This document shows positions 1 through 11,003 of a stretch of DNA of 64,000 nt, piece by piece. The translations under genes were made by a program, and so were the position numbers. Under the pieces are notes generated by a model, which searched no databases, was not told the origin of the DNA, and worked only from the letters and a program-made list of their open reading frames with translations. Source of the DNA: Cryptomeria japonica (lineage: Eukaryota > Streptophyta > Pinopsida > Cupressales > Cupressaceae); contig NC_081411.1 of assembly GCF_030272615.1 (NCBI RefSeq), positions 157,498,471 through 157,562,470 on the forward strand. Reading direction: 5' to 3'. Positions within the stretch are counted from its first letter, which is position 1. The number at the start of each line of letters is the position of its first letter.

Positions 1-660
1 GAAGACTCTAGAAAGAAGCCATTAAGTTTGAAGACTTTAAATTTGAAGACTTTAAGTTTCAAGACTTTAAGGGAAACCATTAAAGGCTTAAGAAGACTCT
101 AGAAGGAAGCCATTAAGTTTGAAGACTTTAAGGGAAACCATTAGAGGTTTCAAGTGGGTGAGGATAAATAGGATTTTAAATAAATAATTTTTATTTAAAA
201 TAGTTGTGCAACTTGCATTTGTAGGAAAATACAAGTGGGTGGAGGATAAATAGGATTTTAAATAAATAGTTTTTATTTAAAATAGTTGTGCAACTTGCAT
301 TTGAGGGAAAATACAAGTGGGTGGAGGATAAAGGATTAATTAAAATAAATTGTTTTATTTTAATTTGGTTGCAAGTTGGAGATTTAAATAAATTAGATTT
401 ATTTAATTGGGGTAAACTATTTAATTAAATGTAAATTTAATTAAAAGTAGAGAGAAGGGGTTTAATTAAATGAAATGATTTATTCAATTAAATGATATAA
501 AGGGCTTAAGTGAATTTAAATAAATAAATTGAATAATTTATTTAATTATATAGAAGAATGTGGTGATTTAATTAAATTAGATTTAACTAAAATAGAGGAA
601 TGAGAATAAAATGAATATTAAATATTCATTAAGGAATATGGTCATTTTTATACGTCTACA
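1..660 (-). repeat. 3' LTR of the Tat element, truncated by the window start
   Basis: Positions 1-660 match 21778-22436 nearly base for base. My manual count is about 10 substitutions plus one short indel patch, roughly 98% identity. The plus-strand end is TCTACA, so on the element strand the LTR begins TGTAGACG. Within it are short GAAGACTTTAAG-type subrepeats (1-150) and an 81-82 bp direct duplication starting at 154, 235 and partly 317, followed by TTTAATTAAAT-rich DNA. Confidence 0.92.
154..360. repeat. 81-82 bp tandem subrepeat in LTR U3
   Basis: The segment starting GTGGGTGAGGATAAATAGG at 154 recurs at 235 and partly at 317, each with the same TTTATTTAAAATAG and GTGCAACTTGCATTTG blocks. 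The same array is in the right LTR at about 21931-22137. Repeats at this place in a U3 region are often enhancer-like, but that is inference. Confidence 0.8.
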
Positions 661-674
661 TTTTGCCTCTCTTT
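661..674 (-). other. Polypurine tract of the Tat element
   Basis: Immediately next to the LTR boundary at 660, the minus strand reads AAAGAGAGGCAAAA and then TGTAGACG. A purine run abutting the 3' LTR is where plus-strand DNA synthesis is primed in LTR retrotransposons. Confidence 0.7.
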
Positions 675-954
675 GAAGTGACCTGTGTGCACATGTTTAT
701 TCAAAGAAAATGATGTGTTGTCATGATTTGGTTATGATCCGTGTGATGTCTTGTCGAGATGTTCATGTCGTGCCCTAGATTTTGATAAATGATGTTGATA
801 ATGCCCCATCGGGAGATGAATCAAAATTTTAAAAATTTGAGTCTATGTTGAATGCGAGAAGTTGATTCATCTCCCGATAATGATGTTTGAGAGGGTTTGA
901 TATGAGATCACGAGCAATTTACATGTTCGTCCACGCAACCCTAATTTTCATTTA

Positions 955-967
955 CCCTATAAAAGGG
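955..967 (+). promoter_or_regulatory. TATA-like box upstream of the antisense segment
   Basis: CCCTATAAAAGGG lies on the plus strand, opposite to the element's own transcription. It is followed by an open frame from 983 and, after an acceptor-like site at 1810, by the antisense ORF. A promoter role is inferred only from the motif and its position. Confidence 0.4.
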
Positions 968-1487
968 AAAAAGTGAGTTATTTTGTCTCATTTCTGCTTG
1001 CTAACTTTGGAGAAAGTGACACTTGGAGAAAAGACAAAATGCCGATTCCGTTTGCATCTCATCAATTCGAGCATGTTCGAAGGTATTGGAGGCCCGCCAC
1101 ATATGGACCACCGGCAAGTCATCATTTTTGACCTCTTTTCGATTTTTGTTTTGTCATTTTTGATCATGTTTTGGAATTTTTCCACATGAATTTAATGGTT
1201 TAGCGCGTCTGGGTTAAACCATAGCGCATACGATTGGTTGTGTAGCGTGTAGAGTTTAATGAAATATGATAGCATCTAGGTAGATTAGGATAGCACAGTG
1301 GTGAGTGGAAAATCTTGGGTAAAGTGGGATTTTGGATGAAGAAAAAAATAGGTAGGCTTTTGCCAGTTTTTCGGGGATAAGTGCGAAGTGGCAGTCTGTG
1401 TGTCTACTGTCATTGTTTTGATAAGTTGTCCAATATGAGTTCCGATATGGTTTTTGGATAGATAACTTGATTCGATTTGCAATGTTT

Positions 1488-1681
1488 CAAGTTGATATAT
1501 ATGTGGAACTTGAGTTGTTTTATAAGCTGATATCGTTGTGGAACTTGAGTTGTTTTACAAGTTGATATGGTTGTGAAACTTGAGTTATTTTACAAGTTGA
1601 TATAGTTGTGGCACTTGAGTTGTTTTACAAGCTGATATGAATGTGAAACTTGAGTTGTTTTACAAGTTGATATGATGTGAT
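1488..1681. repeat. 35-bp tandem repeat, about five copies
   Basis: The unit contains GTGGAACTTGAGTTGTTTTA and CAAGCTGATAT. Its GTG landmark falls at 1503, 1538, 1573, 1608 and 1643, an exact 35-bp period with scattered substitutions. A further related CAAGTTGATAT lies near 1730. The array precedes the acceptor-like site at 1810. Confidence 0.9.
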
Positions 1682-1810
1682 ATGGAAATGGATTGGATAT
1701 GATGTGGAACTTGATTAGATTTTCAATGTTTCAAGTTGATATGAATCTGATTTGCGATATGAATTGATTGGATGAAGAAACTTATATTGGACTTGTTTTG
1801 TTTTTTACAG

Positions 1811-2207
1811 GAGTGACTTGGAGTTGTTCAGTCGTGAGAGCAATTTCTGAGACCATGGTCATTGATATCATGATTGACATAGGTTGATAGGGATATCATT
1901 GAGAGGTGTGGCTCTAGCAAAGACTTTGGAGAGAGCGGCGATGGGTGGCTCGATGAGAGACACCCCAAGGGAGTTGGCTTTGAGAGCCAAAGAGGCGGAG
2001 TACTACCAGAGGCATTATGAGGATGTGGTTCCCAGGGAGTGCCAAGCTCTGAGTTTCACAACTTTGAGATCCAGTCGATCTAAGGAGACCAGGTTGAGGA
2101 CAGAGAGTAGAGGTGTGACAGGGCCTATTCATCAGGATCCACTTGGGGATCCTAGTGCTAGGACATCTGCTGCGAGACCATCACCCTCAGGAGATAGTCA
2201 TACTTGA
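1811..2207 (+). pseudogene. Antisense additional ORF of the Tat element, decayed
   Basis: An open frame of 107 codons (1884-2207) runs opposite to gag-pol. The same frame extends upstream to 1812 with only three stops, all TGA (1848, 1863, 1875), the product expected from CGA decay. Just before it a pyrimidine-rich tract ends in TTTTTTACAG at 1810, a good splice acceptor. The predicted protein is rich in Arg, Glu and Ser, with a segment RAKEAEYYQRHYEDVVPRE. Base composition is visibly more GC-rich than the flanks, as for coding DNA. I do not recognise a domain. By position it resembles the antisense extra ORFs reported for Tat elements; it could also be captured host sequence. Confidence 0.5.
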
Positions 2208-2444
2208 GAGACATTTTCTCTATTGTATTTTGATCATTTTGTTGTTTTTGGCACAGACATGACATATTTTGCACATTGATCATTTTTGAAATATATATAT
2301 ATGACACCATTTTCTTTGATCCTTATGTGATGTGTTATGGATGATGCTTTCTATATGATTTTGTTGCTTCTATGATGATGATGATGCAATGCTTAGATAG
2401 ATGCATGTGATTTGATATGTGATGAATATGATGTGATAATGCAT

Positions 2445-2648
2445 GATATATGAGATGTATCTTTTATAATATGATTTGATGTGAGATGTATCTTGAAATT
2501 GAGATGTATGATAATAATATGCTATGAGATGTATCGTGAAAATGAGATGTATGATAATGATATGCTATGTGCAACTAATTGTAAAATGATATGCAACTAA
2601 TTGTAAGATGATATGCAACTAATTATAAGATGATATGCAACTAATTTG
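2445..2648. repeat. AT-rich tandem repeats (GAGATGTATC and 22-bp units)
   Basis: GAGATGTATC recurs several times at 2452-2560. Four units of GATGATATGCAACTAATTGTAA type, period about 22 bp, then run from about 2570 to 2645. They lie downstream of the antisense ORF and have no coding potential. Confidence 0.75.
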
Positions 2649-3594
2649 AGCATCCTCATTGTGTGTTTGTCATCCCTGTATAGTCACATGTTTTTGCCTT
2701 CTTTGTAGGTATCATCATTGAGCATTGATTTGTTTGGGATATGTTAAAAATTTATACAAGCATAATGGTATAATTGAACCATAATGACCTGAGAAAAATT
2801 TACATGATTTTTGATTTTACAAGATGGCACAAGCATCAAGGTATAATTGAACCAGGATGACCTGAGTGCTGATTGCGTATAAACCGACAAGATTAAACCA
2901 TTTGTATGAACAAAGTGGATTCATGTCTTCAGTGATATGCATTCAATCACATCTTGAGACAAGTATTTGCACAATACAAACGATCACCTCACAGACAAAA
3001 AACTAAAAAGATATTGGAGGCTCCATGAATTTCTCTAGCTCGATGCATCGTTGAGAAAATGTAGAGGATCCAATAGTTCAAAAAGAGTTCAAGTGCCAAA
3101 ATAGTAAGAGCTTCATGCATGATGCAAACATTTGATACTTCAGAAAATCATCCATCATGTGTTATGAATCTGTTAAGTGTATCCGTGTTTGGTTCTCTTC
3201 ATGTTTTGATGAATGGTTGTCTTAACATGATTCTCTTGGTTCACTGCAAGTTCTTGTTTTATTGATAGGACAAGATGTAGATCAATTTTGCCCCTGGCTA
3301 GATTACCAAGCCATAATGGGATATGATGAAATGATTTGTGGATAGGCCAGGAGAGTGACTATGCTAAGTATGTCCTGGATAATGCCTAGTTTGATAAAGG
3401 TGTTGGGAAATGGCCATTAGTATTTGGATTTATGGCTATATAACAAGCTTGAGAGTAAAGATAGATAGAGGAGCTATCCTCTCACATTAGCACCTATTTG
3501 CCAGGTTTTCACTAATTGTTTTTATTGTACCTATTTATTTCCTTTTTCTTGATTTTTTGATTTTTTTTTTTACTTTTTCTGTGCATTAGACTAC

Positions 3595-4770
3595 TCAAGT
3601 GTAGTACTTCTTCAGATGGATGTTGTTAGTTGGTTCATTGAGAACATCTCCTTTGGAAGTTGTTAGCTGATAAGCACCTGATCCATAGACTGATATGATG
3701 ACATAGGGACCTAACCAGTTAGGTTCAAATTTCCCTTTCTTTTCTCAATCTTGCTGATTTCTAGGATTTTCCTTGAGTACTAGGTCACCAACTTTAAAAT
3801 TCTTGGGAATGACCTTGTGGTTGTAGCCTCTGCACATGCATTGATGATATGCTTTGAGATGAGTGTAGGCATGTTGGCATCTTTCATCTAGCAATTCAAG
3901 TTCTTGCAGACGGTTAACTCGATACTCTTCATCCGGGATTAAGCCTTTTAGAGAGACTCTGAGAGATGGAATTTCTACCTCCAGGGGTAAAATAGCTTCT
4001 GATCCATATATCAATGAATATGGTGTCACTCCTGTAGGTGTGCGGATGCTAGTTCTGTATGCCCAAAGTGCTAGATTGAGTTGTACGTGCCAATCTTTGC
4101 CTACATCATTCACTATTTTCTTTAAGATTTTCAATATTGTCTTGTTGGATGCTTCTTCTTGACCATTCCCCTATGGGTAGTATGGTGTAGAGAACCGATG
4201 TTGTATTTTGAATTGTTCGCATAGTTCTCGGACATCTTGGTTTTTGAAAGGTTGTCCATTATCGGTGATGATGGAGCTTGGAATACCATATCTGCAAATC
4301 AGATAATTTAGGATAAAAGAGGCAATCTGTTTCCCAGTCATTGTGGTCATGGGGACTGCTTCTATCCACTTGGTAAAGTATTCTATTGTAGTTATAATGA
4401 ACTTGTGTCCATTTGAAGATGAAGGATGAATTTTGCTGACCAAGTCTAGTCCCCACTGACAAAAGGGCTAGGATGTCGTGAATGGTTGCAGTTCCTGTGC
4501 TGGTGCATGTATCAAATTACCATGGATCTGGCATTTAGGACACTTTTTTGCAAAGTGATAAGAGTATTTTTCCATTGTCGGCTAGTAATATCCCATTCTC
4601 AGAAGCTTTTTAGCAAGAGTAGTACCACTTGAATGTGTGCCACAAATACCTTCGTGAAGCTCATGTAAAGTGGATTCAGATTCATTACGATCAAGGCAAC
4701 AAAGAAGAGTACCATCTAGACCTTGATGGTATAAAGTATCAGCAGTGAGGGTATAAGGAGTGACTTGTCA
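3595..4770 (-). pseudogene. Tat integrase (H2C2 zinc finger, DDE core, C-terminal region)
   Basis: One minus-strand frame, also used by the second RNase H, runs from about 5397 to a stop at 3595. It reads an HHCC zinc-binding region (HELHEGICGTHSS ... CPKCQIHG, about 4525-4680) and then the catalytic core, with aspartates in WGLDLVSKIH and ITDNGQPF and the glutamate in GNGQEEASNK. Next come LALWAYRTSIRTPTGVTPY, the C-terminal KVGDLVLKE segment, and an end at HLKKYYT. Integrase inserts the cDNA into host DNA. In-frame stops interrupt it at about 4168, 4443-4470 and 3744, so it is not functional. The frame is otherwise continuous. Confidence 0.88.
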
Positions 4771-5103
4771 GATAAAGTTACATTTTTGGTTTCTGGATAG
4801 GTCAATGGGTAAGATATTATTCTTAAGGTAGTCGTATATCAGTCCATATAACAGAGAATCTAAACTAGTCAAGGCATAGATAACATGGGATTCAAAGTGG
4901 TCATAGGCGGGGGAGAGCAATTGCTCTACCAGAAACTCGTAACGACTCTGTTGCTCTGGAATCTATAGTAATGAAGTGATAGTAGCCATTGCATCGACTG
5001 CTTTGTTGTTTAACCTTAGTATTTGCTCGAAGGTGATGTGTACAAAATATTGCTTGAAGTCATCCACCATTCGCTTGTAGGGTAGTAGCTTGTCATCCTT
5101 TGT

Positions 5104-5397
5104 CTAATAGTCATTGTTGATTTGATTGACGACTAGTTGTGAGTCTTCATAGACCTTTAACTCTATGATTTTCCATTCTACGACCATTTTGATGCCTATA
5201 ACCAATGCCTCATATTCAGCCACATTATTTGTGCATGGGAACATAAGCCTATATGATCTTGGTATAGTGTGTCCTTCAGGAGAGATGAATAGAATGCCAG
5301 CACCTGAACCATGTTGTGTGTAGGATCCATCAAAGTATAGGGTCCATTGTTTGGTAGAAATAGCAAGAACGTCCCTATCCGAAAATTCAATCTCCAT
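5104..5397 (-). pseudogene. Second (archaeal-type) RNase H of the Tat element
   Basis: The translated segment contains LYFDGSYTQHGSGAGILF, NNVAEYEALVIGIK and YEDSQLVVNQI. These supply the D, E and D residues of an RNase H fold. The domain is distinct from the ordinary gypsy RNase H upstream and lies directly before integrase, an arrangement known for the Tat lineage. It should degrade RNA in RNA-DNA hybrids during reverse transcription. The frame continues through one stop after NNDY into a linker and the integrase zinc finger. Confidence 0.85.
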
Positions 5398-5399
5398 AG

Positions 5400-5960
5400 T
5401 TTATTTTTCTGGTAGCGGTGCTTCAACCAGTTGATCTATAATTGCTTGTCCTTTGATAGCTCTTCATTCTATGTAGTGGATATCAAATTCACTAAGAATC
5501 ATGACCCATTTAGCCAATCTGCCTGTAAGAGCTACCTTGCTGAGTAGATATTTGAGAGGATCAATTTTTGCCACTAGCTTAATTGTGTGTGCTAGCATAT
5601 AATGTCAAAATTTTTGAGAAGCAAAGACTACTGTTAGACAAGCCTTCTCAATGAATGTATAGTTGAGTTCATAGCCGTTCAAAGTCCCACTGATGTAGTA
5701 TATAGCTCATTCTTTTCCTTGTTGATCTTCTTGTGCCAATGTGCCCCCAGTGATGTATCTGTTGTTGAAATGCATAAAATGAGTGGCTTTCCCGCAATTG
5801 GTGGTACTAGAATTGGTGGATTCATCAGATACTGTTTGATTTGATAAAAAGATTCTGCACATTTGGCTTCCCATCTGAATGGTACGTTTTTATGTAGCAG
5901 GTGGTTAAATGGGAGACTTTTATCTGCTAGTTGAGTGATGAATTCCCTAATTGATTGAAG
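5400..5960 (-). pseudogene. Gypsy RT connection / first RNase H region, decayed
   Basis: Downstream of the RT palm, the minus strand encodes recognisable pieces such as FRWEAKCAESFYQIKQYL and PPILVPPIAGKPLILYIS, as in the RT connection and RNase H segment of Ty3/gypsy pol. Several stops and at least one frame change lie here: RT is read in one frame and the following RNase H in another. No intact catalytic set can be traced by eye. Confidence 0.65.
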
Positions 5961-7010
5961 TCATCCTTGTAGAGATCTAAGTTGACTAATATTCTTTGGT
6001 GGTGGCATCTCCATAATGGCTTGTACCTTTGCTGGATCTACTTCAATACCTTTAGCTGAGACTATGTAGCCTAATAACTTGCCTGATGTAACCCCGAAGA
6101 CACACTTCTTAGGGTTGAGTCTGACTTGGAATTTCTCCAATAGATCAAAAATCTTTTCTAAGATGCTTAGATGTTTTACTCTGGTTAAGGATTTAGCTAG
6201 TAAATCATCCACATAGTCTTCCATGAAGGTATGCATCATGTCATGAAATATTGTTGTCATTGCTCGTTGATAAGTATCTCCTGCATTCTTTAAGCCAAAA
6301 GGCATAACATTCCAGTAGTATGTTCCCCAAGGACAGGTAAATGTTGTTCTGTCTTGATCTTCTAGGGCTATTTTGATTTGATTATAGCCTGAAAAACCAT
6401 CCATTAGTGATAACATTGCATGGCCTGCTATGAGGTCTACAATTATGTCGATACTGGGCAAAGGAAAGTCATCCTTTGGACAGGCTTTGTTGACATCTCT
6501 AAAGTAAGTGCATATTCGGATACTACCATCTGGTTTTGATACTAGAATGATGTTGGAAATCCATTCCGTATAGTCGATAGGTTGAATGAATCTGACATCT
6601 AATAGTTTCTTTAGTTCATCTTTGACCATGAGTGCCACATGGGGATTCATCTTCTGCAGTTTTTGCTTAACGGGCTTAACTCCTGGAGTAATAGACAAGT
6701 GATGCATGATTAAGTGTGGATCAATTCTGGGCATATCTGCGTATGACCAAGCAAAGTTGATTTTCTTTTCTTTAAAAAGTTTTACAAATGCTGATTTTTC
6801 TTCCTTTGTCAGAGATTCTGCCAGGTGTATGTTTTTGGCTGCTTCTGTAGTACCAATATTGATTGATTGAGTAGGCTCAATCAATATGGGTGATTTCTCA
6901 TGAAAATGTTCAGGAAGAGTGTCAAGTCTCCCATCTTTAGGTGCCTTAAAAAGGTTTTCACCCTCAGATGCGTCCTTTATTTTTACTTTTTTGTGATCTA
7001 TAGCTGCCAT
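5961..7010 (-). pseudogene. Tat reverse transcriptase
   Basis: A 349-codon open stretch contains the RT fingers and palm. In order these are a C(T)YFRDVNKACPKDDFPLP block, LSLMDGFSGYNQIKIA, TFTCPWGTYYWNVMPFGLKN and the catalytic YVDD in FMEDYVDDLLAK, then LNPKKCVFGV and GKLLGYIVS. The wording of these blocks is typical of Tat-lineage Ty3/gypsy elements. The active-site aspartates are present. The enzyme would copy element RNA into cDNA. A TGA follows QLRSLQG, and upstream the same frame continues through single stops into the protease and G-patch segment. Confidence 0.92.
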
Positions 7011-7958
7011 TGACTGGTTTTCAGCAATAGATCCTTTATTTGGTTCATTTTTGTGATTGGGAGACTTGGCACTCCCTTGGTTGCAAACATCGTCACTTTG
7101 TTCACTAGTAGAGCCTGTTTTTGGATTAACGGTACATAGGTAGTGGATAATAGATTCATCGTTCGAGAAAATTGGTATATCATGTATTTCGGGTTCATCC
7201 TAGTCAATTAGGTCAGGAAAGACAAGTGGTAAGGAATCATTTGGCGGATCAAGCTCTACTACTGTAAGTGTCATGATGGAGGTATTTTCGTGATTGGACT
7301 GGATGTTGAAGAAATTAAGGATTTTGTCGAAGTCTTCGATGGTATCATCTTCTGTATAGACTTGTTCATAATGGTGCTGCTCATTTTCCTTGGCATCATA
7401 GATATTTTGTGGACCAAATTCAAGTGGTCTATCTTCTGTGCTGCATGCTTCTTGAGACATGGGTGTATGGATTTCTTTTGCATAGATATCCTCAGTAGTA
7501 GTCGAACAATTGCCCCATTCATATTCATTGGAATCAGTTTCAAAGGTAGTATCCCACATTCTATCAGAGCTGTGAACTGGTATGTTGTAGGGTGAGAATA
7601 GGTCTTTGATGATTGATACAAGTTTTATAGTTTTCTCAGATTCTATGTCAGATCTTGCCTCCACTCTCTATATTTGTTCATATACGATCCCTTCTGGAGG
7701 AGGAATAATGCTATCAGGGTTTGATTCTACTTTGTTGGATATTGGCTTTTGAACATAATGTACTTCTGTAGATGTTTCCTTCTTTGGAATGATGGGTTTT
7801 ATTTGAGTTTGTTTCCTTTCTTGGTGTTCACCCTCCTAACATATTTTCTCTGCTGACTCATATAATGCCTCCTGCCAAGATTCTTCTTTGTACTTCTTCT
7901 TTGCTTTCCATTGAGGTTTTTGATATTTGTGTTGTGTCCTTCTTGGTGGCAGAGTGAG
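7011..7958 (-). pseudogene. Acidic linker between G-patch and RT
   Basis: The RT frame extends upstream through single stops near 7197 and 7665. It encodes an acidic, low-similarity region with clusters such as EDDTIEDFDKILNFF. No catalytic motif is seen. Such linkers separate protease from RT in Tat polyproteins. Confidence 0.55.
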
Positions 7959-8093
7959 TTCAAAACCCAATCCTGTTTTATCTCTATTGAACTGTGAATG
8001 AGGATCTATTGGTTCGGTGATGCCTTCTTTACATTTTTTGATAGGTCCTTTGCCATTATATCCCATTTGTTGCATGATTAAGTAACCTTTTCC
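7959..8093 (-). pseudogene. G-patch-like domain within Tat pol
   Basis: Within the 248-codon open stretch at 7836-8582, residues about 164-208 read GKGYLIMQQMGYNGKGP, then KEGITEPI and KTGLGFEL. This is the glycine-spaced G-patch pattern, with an aromatic after the MG pair and a closing GLG. G-patch domains bind nucleic acid or helicases and are known after protease in betaretroviruses. Here the domain lies between protease and RT in the same frame as both. Confidence 0.7.
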
Positions 8094-8479
8094 ATACATG
8101 TGTATGGGTAGGACTACTTCCATGGCAGCTACCCTGTTATTTTCCTCTTCATCCTTATATAACCAACTAAGGATGTCCTTTTCCTTTGATTCATTTTCCA
8201 AAGTGCCAAGTTGGATGAATGTGCCATCAAACTTGGTGATGGGCTGAATTGCTTGATGTGTTGATGTTGTAGGTAATCCATGGGATTTAGGTGATGTTGG
8301 TAAGTTAGCCAAACACATGGGCTCTAAAGAGTATTCTCCCATGGCGTGCTCTTTGATTTTTAGTGTTTGCTTGAAATCTCGAGACAGTGACGTAGACTTG
8401 TCCTGTTGAAGATTTGGTGCTAAAGAATTTTGTTTTTCTCTATTATGCAGAACCAACCTATCTTGGGCTGCCCCCATTG

Positions 8480-8900
8480 CGTTGCAATGTTGAAATGGAT
8501 TGTGATCAGCTGATATAGAAATTTCTTGCCCATTGTAGGGAAATTTTACACACTGGTGATAGGTAGAAGGCACTACTTGCATTTCATGGATCTAGGGTCA
8601 ACCTAATAAGATATTGTAAGTAAGGTCTATGTCTAATACCTGACACATAGTATCCTTCTGTATTGGTCTGACCTGAATTGACAACATTACGGTTCCTTTA
8701 GATGATCTTTCTTCATCATCATATGCCTTTATAGTAATCTTTTTGCATGGATCAAAAGACTCCTTTGAGAAGCCTAATGCATAGAGAAGTTTTAAGGTAC
8801 ATATATTAAGCCCAGCTCCTCCATCTATCAATACTCATTTTACTTGGTGTTTATAGACGATGACTTCAATATGGAGAGGAGTGTCATGTGGATGGCTTAA
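8480..8900 (-). pseudogene. Tat aspartic protease
   Basis: The minus strand reads VLIDGGAGLNICTLKLLYALG, with the active-site aspartate in an IDGG context. It continues to DIDLTYNILLG, then through two stops to IHEMQVVPSTYHQCVKFPYNG, the usual C-terminal part of these proteases. The stops are TGA before VLIDGG and TAG/TGA after ILLG, consistent with CGA or TGG decay. The enzyme cleaves the gag-pol polyprotein. Confidence 0.82.
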
Positions 8901-11003
8901 TGAGATATTATCCTGCTCAGAAAAGGTGAGATTATGAGGTCCTGTTATATGAGTGACCATGACTTGGAATTTGTCAGCATCCAGATCTTGAGGTACATTG
9001 GTTTCCAATAGCGCTTGTTCCAATATGTCTTTTTGTTTTGGTGAAAGTTTTAGCAACTCTAGTATAGATATTTGAGATGGAGTTTTGCGTAGTTGGTTGA
9101 CTAAATCATATTAAATTTTGGGTATAGTGTTTGTTGTTGACATATGTCCCTTCAAGACATATTTTTGAGCTCTGGTTGTTACGTTGACAGATTCATGATT
9201 ATGTTGGTCTCAAATTGTGATGATGTTTACATGATTGTCTAAAACTGATATATGATTGATGGTGTTATTGTAAATGTGATTGATACGAGCCCCACGGGTA
9301 TCGTTTGAACTTGAAGCTCCATCTTTGTTGTAGTTTGGAAGAGGATTCTTAAAGGCTCCATGGTCACTATTTGTCTTGAGACCATCCACTGTTAAATCAC
9401 CTCTATCAATCATGTCTTGAACAATGTTTTTCAATCTCATAATCATTCGTTTGATGGCCTTTGTTGTGATGGAAATCACAAAAATGCAAGTCATTCCACC
9501 AAGGTGGTTTGACTTGTGGTTCATAGTTGCTGATTTTGGGTAAAGAGATAATTTTGTTTGCCAGGAGTTCTCTGAATGCTGACTCTAGTGATTGTCCCAA
9601 TGGTGTGTAGGTGCATTTTTAAAAATTGTTAGTGTTACCTCATGAATTGTTATTAGGCCCTCGATTTGTGCTATTGTTTTGAGCATTGTTGGTGTTATTG
9701 GTGTTGTTGGTATTGGGTTAACTTTGATTGTTATTCGGTGCATAAGCATTAGTATTTGGGTTAACATCTTTGGGATTCTTTGTAGCTTGAGGATTTCCTA
9801 ATAAGGCAAGCACGGGTTGTTTAGATTTTGGATCATGTGGTTCATTGCCTCCTTCATTTCCATTGTTTTTGTTTCTAGTCTAGAATCTGGATTTGTCTAA
9901 GTTGTTGTTGTTTTGGTTATTGTAATTTGATGAACTTGTTCCTTCTTTGAAGAATTTGAGTGTTCCTTTCTTGACACATGCTTCCTCTACTTGAATGCCA
10001 TTTTCTATCAGTTTAGCGAAAGACAGTATGCATTGGAGCTTGAGCCTGTAACTCATCTCACTATTCAAGTTATCGATGAAAATTTCCATTTTCTCCTTTT
10101 CAGGAATATTGTGAGGATATTGTGAAACCATACGATGCCAACGTTGAAGGAATACCATGAATGTTTCATTGTTTTTCTATTTGGTGTTACAAACATCCAA
10201 CATGGTGATAGCATGTTGAATGTTATAGGAATACTGTGTTATGAATTTGTTGACTAGTTCATCAAATGATCTGACAGGAGGTGTGATTTTTGATAGCCAC
10301 TCCATTGTTTGTCCTCCCAAGCTTCTTGGGAATAACCTCATCAGATAGGTGTCATCATGAGCGAATTCAAGACTCATGGTGAAGAGTTCTTGTACATGAT
10401 CACGGGGATTGCTTTTCCCATCGTACTTGTCAAATTTGGGAACATCTGAATTTGGAGGAAAAGGGACCATTTTCAATCATTTGTCAAACGGATAAGGGAA
10501 AATTTCATTTAATGAGTACCGTACCATTGTTCCCTATTGTATGTCTTGCATTTGTCTTTGTAACATTTGCATTTGCTAAGTAAGAGAAACCAAAGGTGCA
10601 TTATTTTGTCGAGGGAAGAAATCTCCCCTTGCATTAGTTCTCAGTTGAGAAGGTGTGTTGAATGGTAGGTTTTGCTCCGGTATGTTTTGTTCTGGTATAT
10701 TCAGTTTTGGGATATTTTGTTCAGGTGTGTTTTGTTTGGGGTCTCGAATTTCTTCTTCTCTTTGTCATTCTTGATATTCATAATGTCGAGATCCTGTTCT
10801 GAAGATGTTTGTGTCTAAGTCTTCGGGAAGTTTAACTCCTTTACTTGTGAGCATGAGTAGATATTTTTCTTTGTCAGTCTCCAAGAGTCATTCTACAAGC
10901 TTTTGAAAGGAAGCGCTTTCCTGACATTCTCAAAGAGTTCATCAGTGATTTTAGGTTCCTCTAGATGTGGACCTTCAAAAGGATTAGATAACCTTCGATT
11001 CAT
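8901..11003 (-). pseudogene. Tat Gag polyprotein
   Basis: The likely start is the ATG at 11003 (MNRRLSNPFEGPHLEEPK). A frameshift near 10910 leads into a frame with repeated PEQNIP motifs and then the capsid-like block PKFDKYDGKSNPRDHVQ, with MEWLSKITPPVRSFDELVNKF. An Asn-rich tract follows (about 9650-9930), then TPLGQSLESAFRELLANKI and a CDFHHNKGHQTND zinc-finger-like motif, with a second frameshift near 9440. Stops before LKMVPFPPN and elsewhere fit CGA or CAA decay. Gag would form the particle that packages element RNA. It runs into the protease in the same frame. Confidence 0.85.

Larger units (their letters stand above)
675..3594 (-). other. Long 3' non-pol region of the Tat element
   Basis: About 2.9 kb separate the integrase stop (3595-3597) from the polypurine tract. 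No sense coding frame is apparent. The region holds an opposite-strand gene-like segment (TATA-like box at 955, ORF at 1884-2207) and two tandem repeats. Extra ORFs, sometimes antisense, between pol and the 3' LTR are known from Tat elements such as maize Grande. Confidence 0.6.

Noticed and set aside
1914-2132. Minus-strand 72-codon open frame opposite the antisense ORF
   Set aside because: It is a shadow of the better supported plus-strand frame, with no pol-like sequence and no frame extension.
6998-7207. 69-codon minus-strand frame between acidic linker and RT
   Set aside because: The RT frame itself continues through this stretch with one stop, so this is an alternative-frame shadow.
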